Origin: Puffinus mauretanicus
Taxonomy: Eukaryota > Chordata > Aves > Procellariiformes > Procellariidae
Length of the DNA: 64,000 nt
Assembly: GCA_023333565.1 (NCBI GenBank)
Contig: JAJKFH010000395.1
Coordinates: 98,260 to 162,259, forward strand
Reading direction: 5' to 3'
Shown: positions 12,833 to 26,964 of the stretch, in pieces
How the letters are laid out: each line of letters begins with the position of its first letter
Position numbering within the stretch: the first letter of the stretch is position 1
Program-made: the position numbers and the translations under genes
The notes under the pieces: model-generated
What the model was told of the DNA's origin: nothing
The model's input: only the letters and a program-made list of their open reading frames with translations
Databases searched by the model: none

Positions 12833-15740
12833 GTAGGCTATTGTCAAGAGAGGTTGACCATCTCCCTGGAGAAGGCAGAGGGACTGAGCAGAGGGTCCCG
12901 CTTGTCTTAACTCAGCGGGCGGTAAGATCCGGCGTGCTGCCGTCGGCTACGTGATGGTGTCAAGACGAGAGCGGAGAGGTTTCCTACGATAGATGAGGCT
13001 TTGGAGAGAAAACGCAACGCCTGTCAGGAATGGTTCAGGGGTAGTTGATCCTTCCCATGCATAAAACAAGACCTTGTCAGTGAAATAAAATATTCAGGGA
13101 GAGGATTTACAAATACCGTGAGAGCCGTATAGCAGCGTACTTAACGGCTGAGAGGTCTGAGATACCTGCTGTGTCTTACATGGGGGGCAAAAAAGTGTTT
13201 CCCAACGAACGCCGGTTCTTGCGTGTGCGGGAATTGTGCTAAATAATGACGCCTCTGGAGCTGGACTCCCTTTTGCTTGCCAGATGCTGGAGAGAAAATA
13301 GAGGTTTCTGGTGCTCGTGTAGTCTCTGTGTGCCGGAGAGTTCCAAATAGTCTTCCATTTTTAATATTAATTCACATACTGTAGAGTGTTTGGGGAGAAC
13401 GAGTGTGTTGAGACCCTTATTCAATATTTATAGCGGTGCTCGCTCTTGCCCTGAAACACCAGCTCATTTTCCTCTCGGGTTGGGTAAGTTCTTCATGTGG
13501 GAAAGCATTGTGTATTTTTTTTTAATGTTGTGGATTTTTTTTTTTTTTGGTGGTGTTGACTATATCTGTTCCAATTTAACTGGAATGAGGTGTTTAAAGG
13601 AGATGACTTAGATGTACTTATGCACAGCATAAACAGCTTGAAGGTGTACCCGCAGCTAATTTCTGGAAGACATAGGTGGGGCGTGATTTAACCTGGTGAT
13701 GTTAAGTAAGAGGCACTCGCCACCTCTTCTTCTAGTCACAGGCTTGACCTCAGATAAAGAGAAGAAATATGATGTCTTAAATAAAAAAAAAAATAAACCC
13801 ATATTTGGCTACAAACATTTGTAAACCGTATTCAGGCTCACCGAGCACTGATGAAACGCTCACTGGAGATGCTCAGCAGTGCACTTCTCATTTCTAAAAA
13901 TACTTCGTCTCCAAGCGCTGTCACTTAAGGAATTTCTCCGGTGGGGGGAAAAAAAAAATAAAAAAATTCCTTTTAGCTACACCAGAGCTCTGCAGAAACC
14001 GTAGATGGAGGGTGATTAATTAACTGCTCGAATCCACCCCGTGCTCCTGCGAAGGGTGGAGATCTCGGTGTGAGAGCAAGCGCGTTTCAGTTGGTATTTC
14101 TTCGCCCTGTTCTGAAATGGAAGCCTTTTTCTTTTTTTGTTGTTTATTATTGCTCGGGTCGTAAAAGACAAACTACCTCATCATGAAGAGGCTGCTCTTC
14201 GCGGCTGCCGAAATCAAGATAAGCTACAAAACAGAGTTAATTGGGCCTCGTAAATAGTCTGCCTTCGCTGACAGCTCCTGCGGTGCGTATTATGCGTACC
14301 AGCAGCAAGAAGACATTATGTAGGTTTATAAACCAATTCCAAATAGTTTAAAAAAAAAACCAAAACAAAAAACCCACAACCAAAAAACCCTAACTAAAAA
14401 AACCCACTAAAATCTAAACTGCAGACTTTGTTTTGCCTTTTTTTTTTTTTTTTAAAAATCCTCTTCCCCTCACCTCGTCATTTTTAATTCTACTGGTAAG
14501 CAAAGCTCTAAAGCTCAGAGACTCTTGTGGTTGGTTTGTCTCATTAGCCAACCTTTATCTCCTTCAAGGTAAAGTCAGAGTTAAGACTAATACTTTATCA
14601 GTCCTTTTTGGCTGCTCTGGAGTAAATTTTGCATTTCAGCAATTTTTTTTTTTTTTTAAATTATAATTTTTTTTTTTTTTTTAATTTTCATTTCCCCCCC
14701 CCCCCGCCCTGCTCTGGTTTTTGATGTGTTATAGGACTCCGTCGTCGTCTTCTCATATTTGCAGGATACAAACCAACTTGCCGCCTGGCAATCTCAACCC
14801 TCGCGTACATCACTCCCCACTTCGGTCCTTTTTGGAGGATTAGGAGCATTTCACAAACGAGGTGCTCTCCAGAGGCCAAGACAAAGTTGCTTTTCTAGCC
14901 AGGGTTTTGTCTCCTGCATAGCAGATGCTTGTACGATTATAGAGGCTTGTTCCCTTTCTGTTGAAGGCTGCAGCTCTTGCCAAATGTCTGTCCATCTGTC
15001 TCGCCAGAGCACTCGAGTCTTCCTGAGTAGGAAGACTGCAAAAAAAATAAGAAATTTAAAAAAAAAAAAAAAAAAATCTGTTAATTCTGCTCTTCAACTG
15101 CAAAGCCAAAGTCAGTGTCGTATCTGAGGGATGCTTAGTGGTCGGGAATTAATTGTGATACAGAAGTATCGTCTCTTTTGTGGTAGAGGGGTCACTTGCA
15201 CGGGATTCGTATTTCAAAAAGGAAAAGAGCAGCCTTTTAAGCACTGTTTGGCGGATTATTGTCTAATTAAATATTGAACACTTACTTCTGAAGGGAATGG
15301 TGGTAAGTTTTGATGCTCAGTTTGCTACAACCTTTCAGGAGCCTGATTATTTCTTTTTTTCTTCCCCCAAACGTTTCTGAATCCTTTCTCTACAAAGGTC
15401 AAAGTGACACTTAACATGCTAGTTTCTTTTATTTCCCCAGTCTGCTGTATCTTTTGTGCTTTGAATAAAAATGTCAGTCTAGATTAACTCTTGGCATCCT
15501 TTTTGTCCTTCAAAGGCGGCGTATCAGCTTTTCAACACGCTTTGCCCAGTGACAAACGCAGCGTAAGCTGGAATAAAACTCATGCACACCCCCACGTGGT
15601 GGTACGTTAACTACCTTCTTGAGGACTTTTGGTTTGTATGGATGTCTGAAGCGTGTCTTAATTGTCCCGATAAATTTTGCAAACTAATATGTCATCCTAG
15701 AATACATCTAGGCTGGATCGATGGCCTGAGGCCAATTGTA
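12833..15740. other. non-coding stretch with A/T homopolymers
   Basis: No gene is visible. There are dense homopolymer runs (13524-13548, 13950-13968, 14348-14400, 14434-14455, 14641-14705 including a C-run, and 15058-15077). Runs of this type are hard to assemble, so small length errors here would not be surprising. Confidence 0.55.
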
Positions 15741-16484
15741 TGAGGTCCAACAAGGCCAAGGGCCGGGTCCTGCGCTGGGGCCACCACAACCCCACAACGC
15801 TGCAGGCTTGGGGGAGGGCGGCTGGGAAGGAGCAGGGGAAAAGGCCCTGGGGTGCTGGTCGGCAGCTGGACACGAGCCGGCCGCGTGCCCAGGTGGCCAA
15901 CGGCATCCTGGCCTGTACCAGAACTGGTGTGGCCAGCAGGAGCAGGGAGGTGACCGTGCCCCTGTGCTGGGCACTGGTGAGGCCGCACCTCGAATCCTGT
16001 GTTCAGTTCTGGGGAAGGACATGGAGGGGCTGGAGCGTGTCCAGAGGAGGGCAACGAAGCTGGTGAAGGGCCTGGAGCACAAGTCTGATGGGGAGCGGCT
16101 GAGGGAACTGGGGGTGTTCAGCCTGGAGAAGAGGAGGCTGAGGGGAGACCTCATCGCTCTACAACTGCCTGAAGGGAGGTTGTAGTGAGGTGGGGGTTGG
16201 TCTCTTCTGCCAAGTAACAGCGATAGGACGAGAGGAAATGGCCTCAAGTTGCACCAGGGGAGGTTTGGATTGGACATGAGGAGAAATTTCTTTACTGAAA
16301 GAGTGGTCAGGCCTTGGACCAGGCTGCCCAGGGAAGTGGTGGAGTCACCATCCCTGGAGGGATTTAAAAGCCGTGTGGATGAGGCGCTTGGGGACATGGT
16401 GTAGTGGGCATGGTGTGTTGGGTTGACGGTTGGACTCGATGATCTTAGAGGTCTTTTCCAACCTTAATGATTCTGTGATTCTAT
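15741..16484 (+). mobile_element. CR1 LINE, 3' part with small internal deletions
   Basis: Sense-strand CR1 with the same body as 9325-9998 and more sequence at its 5' side (CCAACAAGGCCAAGGGCCGG and onward). Compared with that copy it lacks a short piece after CAGTTCTGGG at about 16011 (the PHHKKD codons) and has frame-shifting changes. It ends with GATTCTGTGATTCTAT. Confidence 0.95.
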
Positions 16485-16680
16485 CTCCACCAAGCTCCAT
16501 TTGGATCAAATTGCTTCTCCGCACATCTTCGCCTTCTATAGCAGCCTTGCTACAAGAATTTTATATCTGCAGCACAAATAAGCTTCTGGAACACCATCCC
16601 ACTTATTAATGATGGTAGAGCCTGTTGAATAAGTTCCACGTGTAGCACGGACTGATGAATAAGAAGCATACTGGATTATA

Positions 16681-16874
16681 CTTTTCTTCACCGAAAGGGT
16701 TGTCAAGCGTTGGCACAGGGGCCCGGGGAAGTGGTGGAGTCGCCATCCCTGGAGGTATTTAAGAGACGTGGAGATGTGGTGCTTAGGGACGTGGTTTAGT
16801 GGTGGACTTGGCGGTGCTAGGTTAACGGTTGGACTTAAAGGTCTTTTCCAACCTAACCAATTCCATGATTATGA
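16681..16874 (+). mobile_element. CR1 LINE, diverged 3' fragment
   Basis: Sequence matching the CR1 3' end (TTCACCGAAAGGGTTGTCAA, GGGGAAGTGGTGGAGTCGCC, GTCTTTTCCAACCTAACCAA), more diverged than its neighbour 200 bases upstream. It is either a second insertion or an older copy in the same orientation. Confidence 0.9.
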
Positions 16875-18245
16875 ACGATCTCTATAGCTTTACGTTAATA
16901 AAGGGAAACACTCCATCACTTCCTTGCAGTTATCTGGTGAGATGCACTTAAACGCAACTTAAGGGCTTCTTGATGAAAGGCTCGTCTGGGTTGAAGGGAA
17001 GAGGGGGTCCGCGGGGTTGTGGGAGAACCAAAGAAGTTGCATTTTGGCAATGCCAGGACAATTGGTAGAAGCTCTTTGCCGACCCTCTGCATTTTTGGGC
17101 CGTGAAGCTAAACCATTTGGCAACCAAGGAGAAAATAGATGAGTTAGCAATTATCAGAAAGGCTCAGGAATATCTCGCACTTTTTAAACTGTAATTTTGG
17201 ACCTTTGGGTAGGGCAGAGTGAAGTGCCAGTCTTTACATCTGCTGTATAAACGTGTTTACAATGGGCCTGTTTCTTATTGCCGTGCTGATTGATCTGGCG
17301 TCCCCTGACAAGTGTGCTCAGCGAGGAGTTTTTTCCTACAAACTTCTGATTTCCTGGCACCTGCGGCTTTCTGATTTTCTGCCTTAATCAGGGAAGGCAG
17401 CAGAGAGAGATCCCGCTTCAAGCTAATGGAAGAAATCGCGAGGCAGGAGGAAAGGAACACACAGTAAGCGTCGCACAATCGTTCTGAAGAATTGCAATTT
17501 AAAAAAAAAAAAAAAAAAAGAAGTCGTTAATCTTGATGCCGCGGGGTTTATAAGTCTCTTTGGAAACTGCTTCATGTCGGGCAAGAATACGTGGCTTTGT
17601 GATATGGTTTTATTACTTTGTGCAGCACGCGACAGGGGCTGGCTCTTTTTTTTCTTCCCCCCCCCCCCAGCTCTGCTGTGGATTTAAGTCCCGGCAGAAG
17701 GTAAAGGTGATGGGGAAGCACCGAATAAAACCTGAATGTTGTGCTTGCGTTGCAAAAGCAGAGCCCTGTCACGTGTTGCTTGGGTTTTGTTGGTCGTTCT
17801 CCGTCCTGCCTCGCTTGCCGCGCTGTCTGCAGACGGTGGATTGCCTGTTCCTGACAGCAGCAGAGCTTGCGGGGCTCCCAAAATGAGCTGCAATTTGGGA
17901 TGCTGCTTTGATAAAGAAATTATGGTTTTCCTTAAGCAGAAAAGGAAGGTGTTGAGTGGTAGAAACCAAGCGGTCCTTTGCTTAGAGTCAAAATCTTTGC
18001 TTGTCTCTGGGCTGGTCATGCGTGAGCCCTGTTCCAAAGCGAGGTGTGCATCTGATGTTCAGAGGAACACGCTTAGCTTTTACCTGGATACCCTTCGCAG
18101 CCCGGAATAGTTGTTCTCTCTGGGTGCTGCCGCCTTAGAAATGCTCAGAGCTGTCGGAGATGAAGGCAGTTGCACGCTCTGGAGAGATGAAACGGCAATG
18201 GAGAGGGAGAGCAGGAACGTATCGCTGCCAGTTTTCAGCAAGAGA

Positions 18246-18317
18246 GACTTCCCAGTGGCTAACGACTTCCCAGTGGCTAACGACTTCCCAGTGGCTAACG
18301 ACTTCCCAGTGGCTAAC
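18246..18317. repeat. 18-bp tandem repeat, 4 copies
   Basis: Four identical copies of GACTTCCCAGTGGCTAAC. Because the unit is a multiple of three, frames across it stay open on both strands. The peptide repeat seen there is a by-product, not evidence of a protein. Confidence 0.95.
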
Positions 18318-19639
18318 GACACGGCTTTCGGTGATGCGTTACAGAGCTCAGCTGATAGAGCACGCTTTATTGGATTGCAGAAGAGTCTTTCCATCCCAGT
18401 AGACAGATTTTTCCCAAGCATACCTCTGTCAGTGGCAGCAACGAATGAGTTCGTTTAGTATTAATGCGTTTGAACAATCTGAATGTTCCCATTAATTCCT
18501 CAAATGCAAATGAGCAGGGCTGTGGTTTAAGCGTAAAGAGTACTTTCTTTCCTTTCAAGCAAAGACATTTATTTAAAGTCTTGCTAAAACAGTTTAGAAG
18601 CAGCCTCCTTATTCTTAAGGATTAGATTTTGGGCACCCACAGTCTTTTAGCGGAGGGGGTAACTTGATTTATTTTGCACTGTGTGAAGATGAAAGGAATT
18701 GCATAAAGGAAAAAAAAAAAAAAAGAAATTAAAAATATATCTTGATGTTATGTTGATCTCAGCTCCCTAGAACAGAGCTGGAAGGGAGGAGAGCGATTAG
18801 CTTTACGACGATTGCACTGAAATCCACTGCTCAGTGACTAATCTTCAATCAACTACTGGGAAGAAGGAGGGTTTGGGAAGAATGAAATATTTCTGTAGAA
18901 AGAGAGACATATTTTTCTATACAACCCACTTTCTTCGTATCGAACCGAAGGTGATTTTCATCTGAATATTATTCTTTTGTTAACGCACTGTCTACAAATA
19001 CTATCATTTCTTTGTCAGAGTAATGACATACCTGCCTGCGTACATACTGAGCATGCAATTTTATGCTTGTTAGACTTTGAATGGTGGGAAGGGTGGTGGC
19101 ATGGGATTTGTAATGAAATTATCGTCTGCCAGCCTTGCTATAAGTGTCATTAGCTGTCATCAATCGTAAAACAGTTTGGGCTGGTTAAAGAGTGGAAACA
19201 GTAGAGTTGGTAACACTTAGCGTTGAACCTCTTCTCGCAGCAAATGCCTAATAGTAGTAGGTGGACACTTCATTACTCGGCGTTTCGCGTCGTAAAAATC
19301 CCACTTTTCCTTCTTTCAGTAATGCGAGAGAGAAGAGCTGATGCGTAATGATTTCTTTTCAAGAAGGCGGCGCCGTGACACCTAGTATCACAATCCGACG
19401 TTGATTCAACAGTGACTCAAAGCGAAGAGCGCTCCAACCTGAGTCATCCGCAGCATCTCCTACAGCCGGTCCTTATGTTCATCGCGGTGGGTTCCCGCGC
19501 AGGCTTGGCCTGCAGACAGCACTGTTCGGTTCGAGGTCGTAATTCACGTGGGACGGACGCCGCGCTGACATCTTAAGAGGACGTTGGGAATTGCTGAGAA
19601 ATGCTTTCCACGTAGAGGCAGCCGATGGCACTGGGAGAA

Positions 19640-19696
19640 GTAGATGTTCTTCTCTTTACAGCAGCAATTGTAGATGTTCTTCTCTTTACAGCGGTT
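19640..19696. repeat. 30-bp direct duplication
   Basis: TAGATGTTCTTCTCTTTACA followed by GCAGCAATTG is repeated once more without a gap, giving two copies of a unit of about 30 bases. The copies are almost identical. Confidence 0.85.
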
Positions 19697-22600
19697 TATA
19701 GTGTCTGTGACGCAAAACGTGACTCTCCGGGATTTTTAATGCCACTGAAGGAGCCTGCAAGTAAGGTCAACATTTTTTTATAGTTCCTTGCTCAGTCCAT
19801 CATAGTATGGTTTAAGGTGTCAATCTTCTACGGACCGTTCCATGCAGTTCGCTTGGAATATATTTCCAAATAATATCAAGTCACATAATGACTATGGTCT
19901 GGTTAGTGCGAATTAACGGTCCGTAATGATCGCAAGAATGGGAAAACCAGCAGAAGCGGTTTCAGAAAGTAGTAGTATTACGTGGGGAGAAATTGCTGTA
20001 GTGTGTGCGGTGGGTTTTGGTGGGTTTTGTTTAGTTTGCATTTCAGCGCTGTGGTATTATCTGCAATACGAACGTTTGTATGAGTAGTAAGCAAGTAAAG
20101 CCAAACTCCTGGTATTTCTCCTGCTTTATCCTGGAGCAGTTTCCCACTGGGGACCGTGCGCGTGTTGTTTTACACCCGAGATTTCATTTGACAGCCTTGT
20201 AACAGAGACCCAGTGCACAGGCACAGCGCTGCCACGTCCAATTGCGATGCTAAAGCTCTTTCCTATGCAGGAGGTTTTATTAATTCATAAAGTTAGTAGA
20301 TAATTGTGCAGAACTCTGGATTCTTCTCCGCAGAGAAAACTCTGCCATTTTCCCAGGACTTCCCAGACGTTTGCCTTCCAGCTTTGAACTCGGAAGGATT
20401 TAGGAAAGCCCATGTAGCAGCCGTGCAATTGAGGGGTTGGCCATTGCAGGTGGATGCCCAGCTCATAGCAACTGGGATTCTGCTCCTCGAGGCACTGGGA
20501 AAGGGCTGCGTTGTCCTTTACTGCCTGTTGCCAACAGCAAAGGCCTCGCTCTAAGGTTTACAAATACACGTCAAACATGCGAGAGTTCATGAATCATCAC
20601 TGGAAGGGAATAATAATTGATAGAGGGCTTAGCGGAATTCAAAATTCCTTTTGAATAGCTTGCAGAAGGCCGAAGCGCTATCGAAACCCCACAATTAATA
20701 AGTCAGTCCTTTGAGCGTGGTTCGGTGAAGAGTAAACGCATTTTTCCATTTGTTTTGCCGAGAAAGTGGGTGAGTTCTCGTGAAGAATCGTCTCATATTC
20801 AAAGACTGAGTAATAAATTTCTAATAGTGGTTTTTTTTTTTCCCCTTCCTCACATCTGACATTCTCTTGACCTCCTGCCACTGCTTGTTTCCCCTCTTTC
20901 ATTAAGACTGCTTTAAGAGAATCTGCGAGTCTTATTAACCGCGTAATAGAGCTGTCTCAACATATTTCCTGGTACAGAGTACTCATGAAAAGTGTGTAGC
21001 TTTTTAGTGGCAATACTGTAATTATTAGCACGTAGCAACCCCAAAGGAAAATACTGCTCCCGCAGTCTTGACCGATAAGGCGAGATCATCCAAGAGGTGC
21101 CACAAAACTGACGTCCTGGGACAATTTCTTCTCGCAACTGGCGTCAAGATAAGCTTTTGGAGTGAGCTGTGGAGTACTTGGTTTTAAATCTTCACCCAAA
21201 CTTCTCCCTAGGTGCGTTTGGCGTATAGTGGGGCAGGACTTTGCTCTTCTTCCCCTCGTTGAACTTCATGAGAACCGTCAGCCCATTTCTACAGCCTGGC
21301 GAGACAAACAGCTAGTTGCACTGAATTAATCGACTGAAATGCCAGAACGTGCCTGTGTTCTGTAATCACCGTTTGGAATAGGGCGGATAATCTCATAAAG
21401 GGAAAAATCATAAATAAGGTGGTTAGTTATTTTTGGAAAAACTACAATAGCTAATAGAGTAAGCGCACGGTGAATTCTCCTTGCCGATACTTGTGCGAGC
21501 GCTTTCGCGGAAAAATGCACTAATATCAGACTTCGGAGGTCCGCAGACATCCCCCTGTGTCAGATCACAGAGCGCAGCACGATTTGCATTGTGTGTGCGG
21601 TTGGTAAACCTAAACGTGGAAGGTAACGGAGGTGATCTCGGGGACGTTTCGTGCAGGGTTGGCTGACGTGGTCATGAGGCCGTTATAATCCCTTGCAACG
21701 GTTGCACAGCCCTCTTGAAAGCTGCCTCGTGACGGAAGAAAGTGGCTGTCACCTCTACGTGACACCAGCGTAAGGTGGGAAACGCAAACGCAGTTGCGTC
21801 GCAAAGTTCTCAGCTGCCACGGAGTTGAGCTGAGTTGTGTTTCACCCAGCTGCTGCGCGTCCGTGGCAGTCAGAAAACCCCGCCGCTTCTCTTTTTATGC
21901 AAAGCAGCAGGAATCTGGCTCCGAAGCCTGCAGGGAGACGCGCCGTCTCTCCCAGGTACGCTTATCGGGATGCCGCAGCTCCCGACACTGCGGCATTTCG
22001 GCAGCGTGCCATTCGTAATTGGCCCCCTTTTTTTGCTATTTTTAGCACCGGTGCCGTAGATCGCTTCTAGGCAGAGCCTCGTGGAGCTTTGGGCAGTCCC
22101 TGCTCCCTCTGTGTTAACAGCAAGTGCGTTAACAAAGCTTCGTTTCAGGGGTTTTGCATAGGCGTGCAAGTCTGCGTACCTTTTTTTGTTGTTTTTTTTC
22201 CCTTTTTTCTTTTTCTTTTTCCTCTCCAGCAGCAGAACTGTTAATGGCTGGCTGTAGCAAGTTGTCCTTCAGCGCGAGAGCGAGCAGCAGGGAATGTGAT
22301 ACCTGCTTTGGATGAATTTTTGTTCTATCCGGTGCGTATCTCTCTGTATCCATTTTGCAAAGCCTTTATGAAATCCCCAGCCGAAGCCGGGGCATCCAGT
22401 TCACAGACTTCCACCCTTAATGATTTAAATCATTGCAGACCCGAGGGCAGACGGGCACAGGGGCAAAGTGGTTCTCCTTCCTCATTTTTTGTGATCCCAG
22501 AAGCTTCCCCTTGGGATATGCATCCCTGAGGCTGATATTTATTTGCGTGGGCTTTTCTACTTGGCGACGGGCACGAAACCCGTGGAACTGAAGGGCTGGC

Positions 22601-22925
22601 AGGAGGCTGCGGGGTGGTCAGGAGCTGGCAGGGGTGGGTCAGCTCGACAGCTGAACACGTGGTGGCACAGCACGGGCCGCGACGGCATCCGCCGAGCGCG
22701 GTCCGCGGGGGGGAATCCTGAACTCCAATAACAACGCTACCCGCCGTCTCCCAGAGCATCTTCTGCGGCTAAATACCTCTCAAATCAATTTGTCGTTTTC
22801 CACGTATGGCGGGATGCTGGAATTGAAGGAGGAAAGGTCGTAATTGGACCTCTTTTATTTGTTATACCGGGCCAAGCAAGGAAAGGCTTAGGCGAGATGT
22901 GACGTGACAGACTTCAGGTTGCCAC

Positions 22926-23262
22926 AGAATCGTTAAGGTTGGAAAAGACCTCCGAGATCATCCAGTCCAACCCTCAACCCAACCCCCCTGTGCCCACTAC
23001 ACCATGTCCCTAACAGTCTGGAAAAGCGTTTTAGAAGGCATCGCAGTTTGTTGTGATGGTAAGGAACTAAATTACCCTTAGAAATTCTGATACAGGCCAG
23101 GATGCCGTTGGCCACCTTGGCCACCTGGGCACGCGGCCGGCTCGTGTCCAGCTGCCGACCAGCACCCCAGGTCCTTTTCCCCTGGTCCTTCCCAGCCGCT
23201 CTCCCCCAAGCCTGCAGCGTTGTGGGGTTGTGGTGGCCCCAGCGCAGGACCCGGCCCTTGGA
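22926..23262 (-). mobile_element. CR1 LINE fragment, internally rearranged
   Basis: The left part (22926-23013) is the reverse-complemented 3' tail (AATCGTTAAGGTTGGAAAAG ... ACCATGTCCCTAA). The right part (about 23088-23262) is the complement of the more 5' segment seen at 15760-15920 (CAGGATGCCGTTGGCCACCT ... GCGCAGGACCCGGCCCTTGG). About 75 bases of non-CR1 sequence join them in place of roughly 500 bases of element. Confidence 0.88.
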
Positions 23263-26200
23263 TGATTCATTGTGTATCCAAACACTTGATGTTAAACAAC
23301 TGAGGGGCAATTAACCGCACGGCAAATATTGACTGTCCATATCAGAATGAAATCATAGGCGATGGAGACTTCAGACCCTCGACACATCTTCCCATCCTCT
23401 TTACCTGGAGAGGGATATTTTATGGTATTTTATGTTACGGAGGTTAAAGTATGTCTGGAAACTATCCACACAAGGTCTACCCAGGCCCTTCTAATTTCGG
23501 TTTAAGCAGCAAAAGTTCCGCTTTTCAGTGTGGTGAAGAGCCATTTGTAGTTTTTTATAGTCTTGTAAAATATGTCGCCAAATTGCTTCAAGACTGTCCT
23601 AAAATAAAAACTCCAACGACCCCCCTGAGGAATTGAGGGAGTCTTAAAGCCGGGACTGCAGTTTTCTTCGGTGGTTGGTGCACGGTGTTTTACACTGCTC
23701 CCATCATGCCTCCCTTCCTAAAGTCCCAGACACTTAAAGAGCAGTATTTTTGCTTTGATAAAAGGCCTCAACTTTTCCATCTCCTGGTAGGAAATTCTGA
23801 CCAGAGCTACAAACTTTCAGGGATTTTGCTGGCATTAATCCACCAGAACAGGGGCCAAGGACCTGTTCCATCAGGGATCTAATTTGCCTTTCCTGAGTAA
23901 GAAGGTGGGATCTAAACTATACAGCACTATCATCATTATGTCTTTCCCTCGAAGGAACATCTTTAATCGGTGCTGTCCTGGTCGTAATAGTGCTTGTCTG
24001 GGCCTCTTAAGAAATCAAAGAATCAACGTCCAAAAAAAAAAAAAGCATGTTCATCTTAAATTCACTGCCCCATCAGAACAATGGACCTTCCAAGAGTTTC
24101 GTTGTCAAATAGGGGATGTTGAGAGTCAGATAATCTCAAACAGTCCTTGCAGAAGTGGGAATTATAGGAAAATTCTCTGGGATTCTCACAGATTTTCAGA
24201 GGTGCCCAGGGAGGCTCTGCTTGTGCAGAGCATCACCTGCAGCGTGAGGTTCGGATCAGCCGAAGGTGGAACTGCTTGTGCGCCAAATTCCCCGGTACAA
24301 GCAGCAGACGGTGAAGCCAGAGAGATAAAAATGATACGATTTTATACGTAATGAAACACTTGACTGGGTATAATGCGCTAGGACTTGGCGGTGGGACGTG
24401 CTGCAATTCATAATAGATCTTCCAATAAAGAATGAATGCTCCTAATTGCTAATATTGGCTGTGTTTGAGTAGCCTCTGTGGAAGATGTACAGCACGACTA
24501 AGAATAGCTCGTTTATCAGTGTGGTAACTCTGAAGCAGCATTACCTCCAGGCTCCCGCACCAGAAGCTACTCTGTCCTTAAATAAAACATCAATATATAA
24601 TTCACTCTCTGCTTTTCATCAAGTACATCTTCAGGAGACCTTGGACCATTCATCAAAACCCACGGGAGCTATTTCTGTTTCCTAATTTACATTGGTGTCC
24701 TGGCTACCGCAACCGTAGATCAAATGGCTCCAGTTCGGGATTTTCTAGGGGGGGGGGAGAAAAGATCCGCACGGCTCGTCGTGAGCCCTTTGGCCCTTAG
24801 AGAAAGGAAAGAGGCAGAGGGAGGGAGTGCAGATGTGCACGCAATAAATCCATAAAGCATTTAACCTTTTGGCGGTCGTTCCTTCTATACCTTCCTCGGT
24901 CTATGGTATGCGCTGAAGTTTAGGAAATGGGACAGAAACCAGGTTTGTTTTTTTTGGGGGGGGGAGAACAAACCCAACAATAACAAAAAAAACCCCAACA
25001 ATAAAGCAAACAAACAAAAAGATTTTCAGGTCTGCTAATACGCTTGACAGTGGCTGAATTAGGTGAGGCAAAAACGAACATGGAGATGAAAGTTACTGCA
25101 GTGCTTTTACTTCTGGTTTCCTTATTCCGCCGCTCTCTAGCGCGGGTTGGAAATGTGATTTTTTTCGTGTGTAATAAATACGCTTCCCCAGTGCCACCCG
25201 CCTGAGGAATGGCAGGCAATAACCATGCACAGGTGGGTATTGTTTGTGCCACCTTCTGGTGACAAAGGAAAAGGCAAATGAGTTCACTTGCATAGCTGAC
25301 ATCTGAAAAATAATGCCAGGAAAAAAAAAAATATTCTGTATTTTGTTATTTTTTATATTAAATGGTTTGGTTTTCCTATTATGTTGTGAACTAGACTAAA
25401 AAAAAAAAAACTACAAAAAAATCCTAGTATTAATATTAATTATGGTAATTTGGGTTCAGAGAAATGCTGGCTAGATTTGCAGCTAATCTGCTCTGTGCCC
25501 ACATGCATCTAGAGATGTACTCGGAAAAGAGAAAAAAAAGGAAGGAAAACGAGCAAGATACTTCTTAAACACTTATTGGAAGTGTTTCTTGCTGTTACAG
25601 GTGGGGCAAGCGACACTAAATTGAGCACATTATTTAATGTTGGCAAATTAAAGAGACTTTTTTTCCAATGTGGTAGTTAATTCTGGATCAGAACAGGGTA
25701 ATAATAAAGCCTCCCTCAAGAAAAAGCTTTGCTTTCTTTTTTTTTTTTTTATCTTCTACGGATGCAGATGGCGAGCACCTGTCTTGCGCAGCGAACAGGT
25801 TGTCGCGGCAGTACAACAGTCGGAAAAAAAAAAAAAAAACAAAAAACCCCTGCGTTTGGAATATGTAGGAGCGCAGTCTGTTCATCTCAGCCAGCCTCAG
25901 CGGTGCGTAGCCTCTGCAGAAATAGCTTGTGTACCAGATTTAATTGCGTGCGTTTGAAAAGCAATGCGTGGGTGGGCGATATAGCTCGGGCTGAGGAGGG
26001 TGCAAGAAATAGGGTATAAATAGCTGTTTCTAATACCGAATATCTATTTGCCACCCTCTGTGTATCAACATTTCTGGGCTGTAGGGAGCCAAGGTCTCTC
26101 TCAGAAAGACCCGAGTACAACCAGAAGCTGCTGCTGCTGCAGCTTTTATATATTCAGGGTACGGTGTGAGGCCAGTGCTGGGCAATTAAATGGTGTGGGT

Positions 26201-26918
26201 AAGAGAATAACAAATTTAGCAAGCCAAGCGCATGCTCAAAAATAGCAGGGAGATGTCTTTGAACAGGCAAAGGTGGAGGTGATGACAGTATTAGATGTGG
26301 CGTAGGTCTGGGTTGGAGATGACGTTCTTCTGCACGAGTCAGGAACCCAATTCAGGGGAGAATGAACCAAAACCCACATCCCTTAAACACCACCGAAAGA
26401 TGCGGATGAATGCCGAATAGGCGCAGCGTAAAGAAGGATAGAATGGAGACCATGGAGTTGAATATATTTTGCTAATAATTCCGGTAAAACGAATAGCTGG
26501 GTGCAAGAGGAGGAAACGGATTACGCTGAAATAAATGTGTGTTGTGTTGGAGAAGGTTGCTGTTCCCTAGCAAAGAACCGTTTTTTTGGAGGGTTCTTCC
26601 TTAAAGCTGGTAAAATATCATTACCCCTCATTTTTTCACACCGAAGCGTGTGCGTGTTTTGCAGACCGTACGAAATCTCTATACTGTCGTCCTCATTTAA
26701 AGCTCTTGAAAAGCTGTTATATTTACAGCAAAGGCAACCTGAACTCTTTCCAACGGAACAAAGTTAATAGGCCAATAGCTGCCACTTGTTGGAATTAAAT
26801 GTCCCTTCCTTTAAATAGCCTTCAGACTACAAATGATAGCCAATGGTAAACTAGTCACGTTTTGCTGTAGGAAAACAGAAAAAAAAAAACCCCTGTCTCT
26901 CTGCATATATCTTGAACG

Positions 26919-26964
26919 TGACCCCCCCGTCGTAGATCCCTTCCAACTGGAACTATTCTATCCT
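26919..26964 (+). mobile_element. CR1 tail remnant
   Basis: GATCCCTTCCAACTGGAACT followed by ATTCTATCCTG matches the last bases of a CR1 tail in sense orientation. It is very short and old. Confidence 0.6.

Larger units (their letters stand above)
16875..22925. other. non-coding stretch, no gene seen
   Basis: About 6 kb with no supported gene. It carries two small tandem repeats (18246-18317 and 19640-19696) and moderately GC-rich pockets near 19350-19560 and 21560-22130. ORFs of up to about 125 codons overlap on both strands without splice signals that make a chain. Confidence 0.5.

Noticed and set aside
18111..18458. 115-codon ORF with a repeated FPVAND motif
   Set aside because: The motif is the translated 18-base tandem repeat; no splice context or start signal supports a gene.
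23884..24351. 155-codon ORF
   Set aside because: AT-rich context, includes a translated A-run, no domain, and no matching splice sites; judged chance.
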